Assembly (NCBI GenBank): GCA_020351855.1
Contig: CP070670.1
Location: 1,037,461-1,086,440, forward strand
DNA from: Gemmatimonadota bacterium
GTDB lineage: Bacteria > Gemmatimonadota > Gemmatimonadetes > Palauibacterales > Palauibacteraceae
Reading direction: 5' to 3'
Length of the DNA stretch: 48,980 bases
A program made the position numbers and the translations under genes. Shown piece by piece: positions 42,899 through 48,980 of the stretch (positions within the stretch are counted from its first letter, which is position 1; each line of letters begins with the position of its first letter). The notes under the pieces were generated by a model. The model had not been told where the DNA came from. It did not search any database and saw only the letters and a list, made by a program, of their open reading frames with translations.

Positions 42899-44500
42899 AT
42901 GGCCTTCATGGAGCTGACCCGACTCATCGAGGAGCTGTCGCGGGCCGCGGCCTATCCCCACCCGTTCGAGGACTTCCAGCTCCGCCACACGCACATCTCG
43001 GTCGTCTTTCTGGTGGATCGCTTCGCCTACAAGGTCAAGAAGCCCGTGGATCTGGGTTTCCTCGACTTCACGACGCTCGAGAAGCGCCGCCACTTCTGTG
43101 ACGAGGAGGTGCGCCTGAATCGCCGCCTGGCGCCGGGCGTTTATCTGGACGTGGTCCCGATCACGGTCGAGGAGGACGGCCTTCGCCTCGGTGGCGGGGG
43201 GAGGATCGTGGAGTACGCGGTGCAGATGCGGCGCCTCCCGCCCGAGGCGACGTTCCTCTCGTGGCTAGGCCGCGGCGAGCTGGAGCGAACCCATCTCGAG
43301 CGGCTCGCCGACCGCGTCGCGGCGTTCCACGGCAATGCCCGCTCCTCCGCGGAGGTGAGCCGCTACGGTCGGTTCGATGTCGTGAGCGGCAACGCGAGGG
43401 AGAACCTGGAGCAGTCGCGCCCCCATGTCGGCGAGACGATCAGCCGACCGGTCTTCGACCGGATTTCGACCGTGCTGGAGCGAAGACTGCAGGAGCTGCA
43501 ACCACTCATCGAGGCACGGGCCGACGCCGACGTACCGCGGGACACGCACGGCGATCTCCATCTGGACCACGTCTATCTGTTCCCGGGACGGGAGCCCCCG
43601 GCCGATATCGTCGTCATCGACTGCATCGAGTTCAACGAGCGCTTCCGGTACGCCGATCCGGTGGCGGACGCCGCGTTCCTCGTGATGGACCTCATCTTTC
43701 ACGGGCGTCGGGACTTGGCCCGCGTGTTCGCCGAAGCCTACTTCACCGCCTCCCGAGACGACGAAGGGCGCCGGCTGCTCCCGTTCTATGTCTCCTACCG
43801 GGCTGCCGTGCGGGCGAAGGTCGAGGGGATGATCACCGAGGAGAGGGAGGTTCCCGAAGGCGATCGCGAGGCCGCGGTCGGACGCTCGAGGGCACACTGG
43901 CTTCTCGCCCTCTCACAACTCGAGGATCCGAACCGCCGGCCCTGTCTGCTGCTCGTGGGAGGGCTTCCCGGAACGGGCAAGTCCACGCTGGCCCGGGGAC
44001 TCGCCGCCCGGGCCGGCTTCACCGTCCTCTCCTCCGACCGTACGCGCAAGCAGCTCGCCGGTCTCGAGCCGGACGCCCCGGCCGGCGCGGCCTTCGGAAG
44101 GGGGATCTACACCGAGGCGTGGAACCGGAGGACCTACTCCCTGCTCCTCCGTCGCGCGACGGAATGCCTGTTCCGGGGCGAGCGGGTACTCGTCGATGCC
44201 AGCTTCGGCAGGCAGGGAGACCGCGACCGGTTCTTCGCCGCGGCGGATCGGCTGGGCCTTCCCGTCTTCCTCTTCACCTGCGAGGCACCGGCAGCCCAGG
44301 TGCTGCAGCGGCTGGCCGCCCGGCGTCCAGGGAGCGGCCCCTCGGATGCGGACGGCAGCATCTATCTGGGAGCCGCCCAGGTCTGGGAGGATCCGCCGCG
44401 CAGCATGGCCCACCGGACATGCCGCATCGAAACGACCCGCGGCCCGACCGCCTCGGTGGAGCAGGCGCTCGATCGGCTTCGGGAGGCACGGCTTCTGTGA
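42899..44500 (+). CDS. APH-like kinase fused to P-loop kinase (COG2187-COG0645 type)
   Basis: 533 residues; ATG 42899 or 42908. N-terminal half: an aminoglycoside-phosphotransferase-like fold with KVKKPVDLGFLDF at the start, THGDLHLDHVYLF near 215-227 (catalytic loop) and VIDCIEFNERFRYADP (metal-binding Asp region). C-terminal half: GGLPGTGKST near 355-364 (Walker A) and DASFGRQGDRDRF, resembling gluconate-kinase-like and zeta-toxin-like small P-loop kinases. The fusion is known across bacteria, with unknown substrate. No antitoxin-like partner is adjacent, so a toxin role is unlikely. Confidence 0.87.
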   Translation: MAFMELTRLIEELSRAAAYPHPFEDFQLRHTHISVVFLVDRFAYKVKKPVDLGFLDFTTLEKRRHFCDEEVRLNRRLAPGVYLDVVPITVEEDGLRLGGGGRIVEYAVQMRRLPPEATFLSWLGRGELERTHLERLADRVAAFHGNARSSAEVSRYGRFDVVSGNARENLEQSRPHVGETISRPVFDRISTVLERRLQELQPLIEARADADVPRDTHGDLHLDHVYLFPGREPPADIVVIDCIEFNERFRYADPVADAAFLVMDLIFHGRRDLARVFAEAYFTASRDDEGRRLLPFYVSYRAAVRAKVEGMITEEREVPEGDREAAVGRSRAHWLLALSQLEDPNRRPCLLLVGGLPGTGKSTLARGLAARAGFTVLSSDRTRKQLAGLEPDAPAGAAFGRGIYTEAWNRRTYSLLLRRATECLFRGERVLVDASFGRQGDRDRFFAAADRLGLPVFLFTCEAPAAQVLQRLAARRPGSGPSDADGSIYLGAAQVWEDPPRSMAHRTCRIETTRGPTASVEQALDRLREARLL

Positions 44501-44512
44501 TCCTTCTATCTT

Positions 44513-44539
44513 GCCTCCGTATCCGGCACTGACGGAGGC
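44513..44539. promoter_or_regulatory. inverted repeat GCCTCCGT-N11-ACGGAGGC upstream of molybdenum hydroxylase operon
   Basis: Perfect eight-base arms with an eleven-base spacer, 28 bases before the small-subunit start and 13 bases after the kinase stop. Arm and spacer lengths suit a dimeric regulator, or the hairpin may act as a weak terminator of the upstream gene. No T-run follows. Confidence 0.4.
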
Positions 44540-44566
44540 CACGACTCACAATCCGGAGAGCGAGCG

Positions 44567-45031
44567 ATGCCCCCTCTCACCCTGCGGGTAAACGGCCACA
44601 GACGACAGGTGGAGGTCGCTCCGGACACACCCCTTCTCTGGGTCCTGCGGGACCACCTCGGATTGACGGGCGCGAAGTATGGTTGTGGGATCGCCGAGTG
44701 CGGCGCCTGCACCGTACACCTGGACGGCAGAGCGGAGCTGTCCTGCATGGTCACCGCGTCTCGCGCTGCCGGACACGAGATCACGACCATTGAGGGACTG
44801 TCCGCAGATCTCTCCCACCCCGTCCAGCAGGCCTGGATCGCGGAGGACGTCCCGGAGTGCGGCTACTGCCAGTCCGGCCAGATCATGACGGCTGCCGCCC
44901 TGCTTGCCCGGTCCCCGTCGCCCAGCGAGCGGGAGATCGACGAGGCGATGGCGGCCGTGCTGTGTCGCTGCGGGACCTATCAGCGGATCCGCAGGGCTGT
45001 TCACCGGGCGGCGCGGGAGGCCGGGCCATGA
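44567..45031 (+). CDS. molybdenum hydroxylase, 2[2Fe-2S] small subunit (IorA/CoxS-like)
   Basis: 154 residues, standard length. The plant-type 2Fe-2S cluster is held by Cys40, Cys45, Cys48 and Cys60 ([12 protein letters not shown]). The second helical cluster domain has CGYCQSGQ and CRCGTYQR. It passes electrons from the molybdopterin subunit to an acceptor. It has no signal peptide, whereas its partner has a Tat leader, so it would be exported as a passenger of the folded complex. The stop overlaps the large-subunit ATG. GGAGAG lies a few bases before the start. Confidence 0.95.
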   Translation: MPPLTLRVNGHRRQVEVAPDTPLLWVLRDHLGLTGAKYGCGIAECGACTVHLDGRAELSCMVTASRAAGHEITTIEGLSADLSHPVQQAWIAEDVPECGYCQSGQIMTAAALLARSPSPSEREIDEAMAAVLCRCGTYQRIRRAVHRAAREAGP

Positions 45032-47148
45032 CCGAACTCTCGCGACCGGACCGACGGACGTTCCTCAAGATCGGGGCCTTCGCCGGAGGCGGGCTCGCCC
45101 TCGCGGTCTATGTTCCCGGACGGCGACCGTGGGATACGACGGGTGCGACGTTCCAGCCCAACGTATTCGTGCGCCTCGGCTCCGACGGCATGGTCACCAT
45201 CTGGGTCGGCAGGGTGGAGATGGGACAGGGAGTGCGAACGTCGCTTCCCATGATCGTGGCCGACGAGCTCGACGCTGACTGGAGTCGCGTGCACGTGGTG
45301 CAGGCCGATGCCCACCCGACGAAGTACGGCCGGCAGGGTACCTATGGCAGCACCAGTGTCCGCAACGGAGCGTGGCTCCCTCTCCGTCGGGCCGGAGCCG
45401 CTGCGCGGGAGATGCTGGTCGGCGCGGCGGCGGCGCGCTGGGGCGTGGACGAGGCGGCGTGCCGCACGGACCGCGGGCAAGTCGTGCATGACGCCTCGGG
45501 CCGGATCCTCTCCTACGGCGAGCTTGCCGACGCGGCGGGCAGGCGACCCGTTCCACCGGATCCCCGTCTCAAGGATCCTTCCGAGTTCCGCCTCATCGGC
45601 AGCCGTCTGCCGCTCGTGGACACGCCGGCACACGTAGCCGGACGTTCGGTGTTCGGGCTCGATGTCCGGGTCCCGGGGATGCTGCACGCCACGGTCGTCC
45701 ACCCGCCGATGTTCGGGGGCGCGGTGCAGCACATCGATGCGACGAGGGCGCGAGACGTGCCAGGCGTGCGGCATGTGCTCGAGCTCTCCGGCGGTGTTGC
45801 GGTCGTCGCCGAGGACACCTGGACGGCGTTTCGGGGAGCCGAGGCGCTGGACGTCACCTGGAAGCCCGGCAGCTTCGCGCTGGGCAGCGCCGATATCGCG
45901 GCGAGCCTCGCACGACTCCTGGAGCAGCCAGGCGAGGTCGCCCGCGATGACGGAGATGCGGAGACGGCCCTTCGTCAGGCAGCAAGACGGATCGAGGCGA
46001 TCTACCGCGCCCCCTACCTGGCCCACGCCACCATGGAGCCGATGAACTGCACGGCGCATGTTCGCCCGGATCGGTGCGAGATCTGGGCGCCGACGCAGAA
46101 CCCGCAGGGCACGCAGGAGGCCGCCGCGCGGCTGACGGGGCTTCCGATCGAAAGGGTAACGGTGCACGTCACGCACCTGGGCTGCGGGTGGGGCCGCCGC
46201 AGCGCCACCGATTTCGTGCGGGATGCGGTCGAGACCTCCATGAAGGTGGGCACGCCCGTGCAAGTGGCGTGGACCCGTGAGGAAGACATGCGGCACGACT
46301 ATTATCGCCCCACCGTCTGTCATCACCTCGAGGGCGCCATCGGGGCCGACGGCGGTCTCGCCGCCCTCCGGGTCCGGATCGCGTGCACGCCGATCTCCGG
46401 GGGCGGGGGAGGCGGCGGCAGCGGGGTGGACCGCAACTCGGTCGAAGGGGTCGCCAACCTTCCCTACCGCGTGCCGAACCTCTTTGTCGACTACTGCCGT
46501 CCCCACATCGCGGTGCCGACCGGCTACTGGCGATCGGTCGGAGCCTCCCAGAACACCTTCATCGTGGAGAGCTTCGTGGACGAGCTGGCGCACGCCGCCG
46601 GCCGCGACCCCCTCGAATTCCGACTCGCGCTGCTGGACCACCGCCCGCGCCTGGCACGGGTGCTCGAGCTCGCGGCGGAAAGATCGGGCTGGGGAACGCC
46701 CCTCGCCGGACGGGCGCGCGGTGTCGCCCTGGTGGACAATAAGGGAGGACTCGTCGCGGAAGTCGCCGAAGTCTCCCTGGAGGGCGGTCGCCTACGGGTC
46801 CACCGCGTCACGTGCGTGGCGGACTGTGGCCGAATCATCCACCCGGGCATCGCCGAATCCCAGATGACCGGCTCCGTCGTCTGCGGACTGACCGCCGCGC
46901 TGTACGGCGAGATCACCCTGGAGGGCGGACGCGTCGTCCAAGGCAACTTCGACGACTACCCTCTGCTCCGCTTCGACGAGATGCCCGAGGTGGCCGTGCA
47001 CCTGGTGCGCAGCGATGAGGAGCCCGGTGGGGTCGGAGAACCTGCCGTGCCCCCCATCGCTCCGGCCGTGACCAACGCGATCTTCGCGCTCAGCGGAAGG
47101 CGGGTACGCAGCCTCCCGATCCGGCCGGGGAACCTGTCGGGAGCCTAG
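45028..47148 (+). CDS. Tat-exported molybdopterin large subunit (IorB-like aldehyde/isoquinoline oxidoreductase family)
   Basis: 706 residues; ATG 45028 overlaps the small-subunit stop (ATGA). Tat signal [15 protein letters not shown] with twin Arg9-Arg10. The xanthine-oxidase fold continues with [36 protein letters not shown] and a Gly-rich loop (about 455-462). GVGEP near the C terminus supplies the catalytic Glu671. A two-subunit form with no FAD subunit matches IorAB-type enzymes, which give electrons to a cytochrome or similar periplasmic acceptor. It hydroxylates an aldehyde or N-heterocycle; the substrate is unknown. No molybdenum-cofactor insertion (XdhC-like) gene is present in the window. 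Confidence 0.92.
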   Translation: MTELSRPDRRTFLKIGAFAGGGLALAVYVPGRRPWDTTGATFQPNVFVRLGSDGMVTIWVGRVEMGQGVRTSLPMIVADELDADWSRVHVVQADAHPTKYGRQGTYGSTSVRNGAWLPLRRAGAAAREMLVGAAAARWGVDEAACRTDRGQVVHDASGRILSYGELADAAGRRPVPPDPRLKDPSEFRLIGSRLPLVDTPAHVAGRSVFGLDVRVPGMLHATVVHPPMFGGAVQHIDATRARDVPGVRHVLELSGGVAVVAEDTWTAFRGAEALDVTWKPGSFALGSADIAASLARLLEQPGEVARDDGDAETALRQAARRIEAIYRAPYLAHATMEPMNCTAHVRPDRCEIWAPTQNPQGTQEAAARLTGLPIERVTVHVTHLGCGWGRRSATDFVRDAVETSMKVGTPVQVAWTREEDMRHDYYRPTVCHHLEGAIGADGGLAALRVRIACTPISGGGGGGGSGVDRNSVEGVANLPYRVPNLFVDYCRPHIAVPTGYWRSVGASQNTFIVESFVDELAHAAGRDPLEFRLALLDHRPRLARVLELAAERSGWGTPLAGRARGVALVDNKGGLVAEVAEVSLEGGRLRVHRVTCVADCGRIIHPGIAESQMTGSVVCGLTAALYGEITLEGGRVVQGNFDDYPLLRFDEMPEVAVHLVRSDEEPGGVGEPAVPPIAPAVTNAIFALSGRRVRSLPIRPGNLSGA

Positions 47149-47154
47149 GGCCCG

Positions 47155-47850
47155 CTAGTCGAACAATCTGTCGAGTCGCTCCTGGAGCTCGGCCCATTTG
47201 TCCTTGGCCCAACCGGTGAGCTCGGACACGCCCTCGCTCAGGCGTACCAGGGCCAGATTGCCCGCCACGGAGCGCCAGTCCACGGCGTTCCACCACTGAT
47301 CGACGTATTCGGCGCGCCGGTTCTGGTAGTTCAGGTAGTAGGCGTGCTCCCACACATCGAGGCCCAGGATCGGGATGCCGGCGCCGGTCGAGGCGGGGTT
47401 GTCCTGGTTCGCCGTCTGGATGACCTTGAGGCCGTCCTCCCCGACGCAGAGCCAAGCCCAGCCGCTGCCGAATACGCCGAGCGCCGCCTTCGTGAACTGC
47501 TCCTTGAACCCGTCGAACGAGCCGAACGCCTCGTCGATTCGCTCGGCGAGCGCTCCCTCCGGCGCCCCGCCCTCGTGCGGCCCCATCACCGTCCAGAAGA
47601 GGGTGTGGTTCACATGTCCGCCGCCGTGGTTGCGGACGGCCGTCCGAATCTCCTCCGGCACATCATCGAGATGGACGACCAGCTCGAGCGCTGTCTTGTT
47701 CTGCAGGTCCGGGTAACCCTCCAGCGCCTTGTTCAGGTTGGTGACGTACGCCTGGTGGTGCTTGCCGTGATGAATGCGCATCGTCTCGGTGTCGATGTAT
47801 GGCTCCAGCGCATCGTACGGGTACGGGAGAGCGGGAAGTCGGTGAGGCAT
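47155..47850 (-). CDS. Fe/Mn superoxide dismutase
   Basis: 231 residues from ATG 47850, with AGGAGG upstream; frame beyond it to 48036 is not conserved. Metal ligands: His27 (MRIHHGKHH), a second His in [11 protein letters not shown], then Asp and His in [21 protein letters not shown] is the conserved active-site block. It converts superoxide to oxygen and peroxide in the cytoplasm (no signal peptide). Fe versus Mn cannot be told with certainty. Convergent with the molybdenum hydroxylase and divergent from a stress-type lipoprotein. Confidence 0.96.
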   Translation of the reverse strand: MPHRLPALPYPYDALEPYIDTETMRIHHGKHHQAYVTNLNKALEGYPDLQNKTALELVVHLDDVPEEIRTAVRNHGGGHVNHTLFWTVMGPHEGGAPEGALAERIDEAFGSFDGFKEQFTKAALGVFGSGWAWLCVGEDGLKVIQTANQDNPASTGAGIPILGLDVWEHAYYLNYQNRRAEYVDQWWNAVDWRSVAGNLALVRLSEGVSELTGWAKDKWAELQERLDRLFD

Positions 47851-48127
47851 GGTCAGTCCCTCCTGGGATCGATAATCGCGGGAAACGCTGTGCCGTCGGC
47901 GAGCACGCGCGGAGCGAACTCTCGAGTGCCGCAACATAACGGACGACGGGATCGGTTGCATCGAGCACCCGCCGGGAATGAGGGAGCGCCGGCCGGTGTC
48001 TAAGGTGACGGAAGCGAGCCGGACCTCGTCAGTCATCGGGATGCCGGAGCCGCCCGTTCAGGACAGTCGCAGGACCGAGCCGGACCGGATCTCTCGCCGT
48101 TCCGAACACGAATAGAGGAGCCAACCG
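47851..48127. other. divergent intergenic region, superoxide dismutase / Spy-like lipoprotein
   Basis: 277 bases holding both promoters. A TTATGTT on the minus strand near 47935-47941 could be a -10 for the dismutase. A small CGATAATCG palindrome lies near 47870. GAGGAG before 48128 is the lipoprotein ribosome site. Confidence 0.3.
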
Positions 48128-48980
48128 ATGAGCCTACCGATCACGCGCCAGAGGCATGCGTTGCCTCGGGGCCGGCCCGGCGCCGCCCGTGCCGCCCTGA
48201 TGCTCGCCGTGGCCCTCACCTTTGCCGCCTGTGGAGCCGACAGTGATCCCGTCGGCCTCCCCGCCAACATCTCGCTGAGCGCGATGCCCGACACCGAGCT
48301 CGGCGCCATACTGACCGACATGACCGCCTCGCTCGGGCTCGATGAGGGGCAGGAGGCCCGCGTTGTCGCGATCGGCGAGGCCTACAGCGACCGCATCGGC
48401 GAGCCGGGCATCGCCTGGGAGATCGCCGCGAAGCTCCAGGAGGTCCTCAACAGCCGACAGGTCGAGCAGCTGGCCGCCGATCAGGGGCGGCTCCGAGAGC
48501 GCGTACGAGAGCTGCTGCTGGAGCGTTACGGGGACGGGCCGCCCGGTCCCGGGTCTGGCGGCCTCGGTTTCGGTGCCGGTCCGCTCGGCGTCGGGGGAGG
48601 CCCGCTCGCCGGCTTCCTCGGGGCGGGCGAGACCCCTGTGTGTGCCCGGCTGGGTCACCTGCGCGACCGGTTCGGCGGGCGGCTCGGGCTGGGGGGCCTC
48701 CTCCGCCCTGGCATGGTGGATGCGCTCGGGCTGTCGCAGGAACAGATCGAGGCCTTCCACGCGATCCTGCTCGAGTACGGCCCCCAGGTCATGGATCTCA
48801 TGCGGCGGGCACGAGACGGCGAGCTTTCGGAGGAGCAGTTCCGGCAGCGGGCCCAGGAGCTCGCCGACGAGATCGAGCGCCGGATGACGCGCCTGCTCAC
48901 GCGGGAGCAGCTCCGCAAGCTGGAACAGCTCAGGGAGCGGCTGCGCGAGTCAGCCGAGACGGCGCGCGCGGCCCGGATCC
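48128..48980 (+). CDS. lipoprotein with Spy/CpxP-like Gln/Glu-rich helical tail, truncated by window end
   Basis: Open from ATG 48128 to the window edge (284 codons, no stop). A leader ending in LTFAACG is a lipoprotein signal. Residues about 55-140 are helical with acidic and Gln residues (LSAMPDTELGAIL, RQVEQLAADQGRL). A Gly/Leu-rich low-complexity stretch (about 142-162) follows. The visible C-terminal part has LGLSQEQIEAFHAIL and LTREQLRKLEQL, repeats of the LTxxQ type found in periplasmic Spy/CpxP chaperones. Such proteins bind unfolded periplasmic proteins under envelope stress. Assignment is tentative because the pattern is short. GAGGAG lies about eight bases upstream. Confidence 0.7.
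   Translation, partial: MSLPITRQRHALPRGRPGAARAALMLAVALTFAACGADSDPVGLPANISLSAMPDTELGAILTDMTASLGLDEGQEARVVAIGEAYSDRIGEPGIAWEIAAKLQEVLNSRQVEQLAADQGRLRERVRELLLERYGDGPPGPGSGGLGFGAGPLGVGGGPLAGFLGAGETPVCARLGHLRDRFGGRLGLGGLLRPGMVDALGLSQEQIEAFHAILLEYGPQVMDLMRRARDGELSEEQFRQRAQELADEIERRMTRLLTREQLRKLEQLRERLRESAETARAARI

Noticed and set aside
42899..44500. Zeta-toxin or antibiotic-resistance gene
   Set aside because: The P-loop half resembles small kinases, but there is no antitoxin gene and the APH-like half belongs to a general fusion family.
45001..46641. A 546-residue minus-strand frame opposite the molybdenum hydroxylase
   Set aside because: No motif and His/Arg/Pro-rich; the plus-strand gene is unambiguous.
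1..48980. tRNA genes, CRISPR arrays, insertion sequences and replication origin
   Set aside because: No regularly spaced repeats, transposase frames, DnaA-box clusters or T-arm-like GGTTCGA patterns with matching acceptor stems were seen by eye; a tRNA or repeat scan would settle this.

Overview
The window is a densely coded, high-GC bacterial chromosome segment with 38 protein genes and no gap above about 300 bases. I see no tRNA, rRNA, CRISPR array, transposase, phage structural gene or attachment site. Lipoproteins, lytic transglycosylases, a Tat-exported molybdenum enzyme and periplasmic sensor-like domains point to a diderm (Gram-negative-type) bacterium. Exported Tricorn proteases, TLC nucleotide transporters, creatininase-family fusions and cory-CC-star genes together resemble free-living Gemmatimonadota or a neighbouring phylum. 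That placement is an inference from gene content, not a measured one.

Layout. 1-3686 (minus) encodes a pyruvate-type 2-oxoacid:ferredoxin oxidoreductase. Its gamma and delta parts are fused around a GltD-like FAD/NAD(P)H oxidoreductase. 3796-5871 (minus) holds a small membrane protein, a DinB-like protein and CorA. 5923-7401 (minus) is an M20 dipeptidase, divergent from a tight plus-strand operon at 7588-14328. That operon encodes a threonine-synthase-like PLP enzyme, a DUF1611/DgcN-like protein, a PP-loop (MurL/QueC-like) protein fused to a creatininase-family amidohydrolase, a dipeptide-epimerase/DgcA-like enolase-superfamily enzyme, and a Ca2+/Na+ antiporter. This is the best candidate for an undescribed system. 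Each part has relatives acting on D-glutamate, glutamyl peptides or amide bonds, so the set looks like a module that inverts and recycles glutamate-like residues.

14380-18224 (minus) has a DUF2179-type membrane protein and an iron-uptake pair: FeoB plus a DtxR-FeoA-FeoA fusion regulator, preceded by a perfect TTTAG-N6-CTAAA operator-like palindrome. 18367-25337 (minus) has a DUF1801 protein, an NmrA-like reductase, and a run in the order FTCD, cory-CC-star protein, ArsA-like ATPase, CstA in which neighbours touch or overlap, plus a DinB/DUF1569 protein. The FTCD carries an insertion with a C2H2 zinc-finger pattern.

25459-33135 holds an MscS channel, an MltF-like lipoprotein, a TLC-type nucleotide transporter, a holin-family membrane protein, a PEBP protein, a PD-(D/E)xK-like protein, a methyltransferase and a YbaK deacylase. 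33314-41057 holds a TM2 protein, a PhoU-like protein with a Na+/phosphate symporter, an exported Tricorn protease and a radical SAM protein. A perfect 14-bp hairpin separates the last two. 41331-48980 holds a second MltF-like lipoprotein, an APH-like/P-loop kinase fusion, a two-subunit Tat-exported molybdenum hydroxylase, Fe/Mn superoxide dismutase and the start of a Spy/CpxP-like lipoprotein cut by the window edge.
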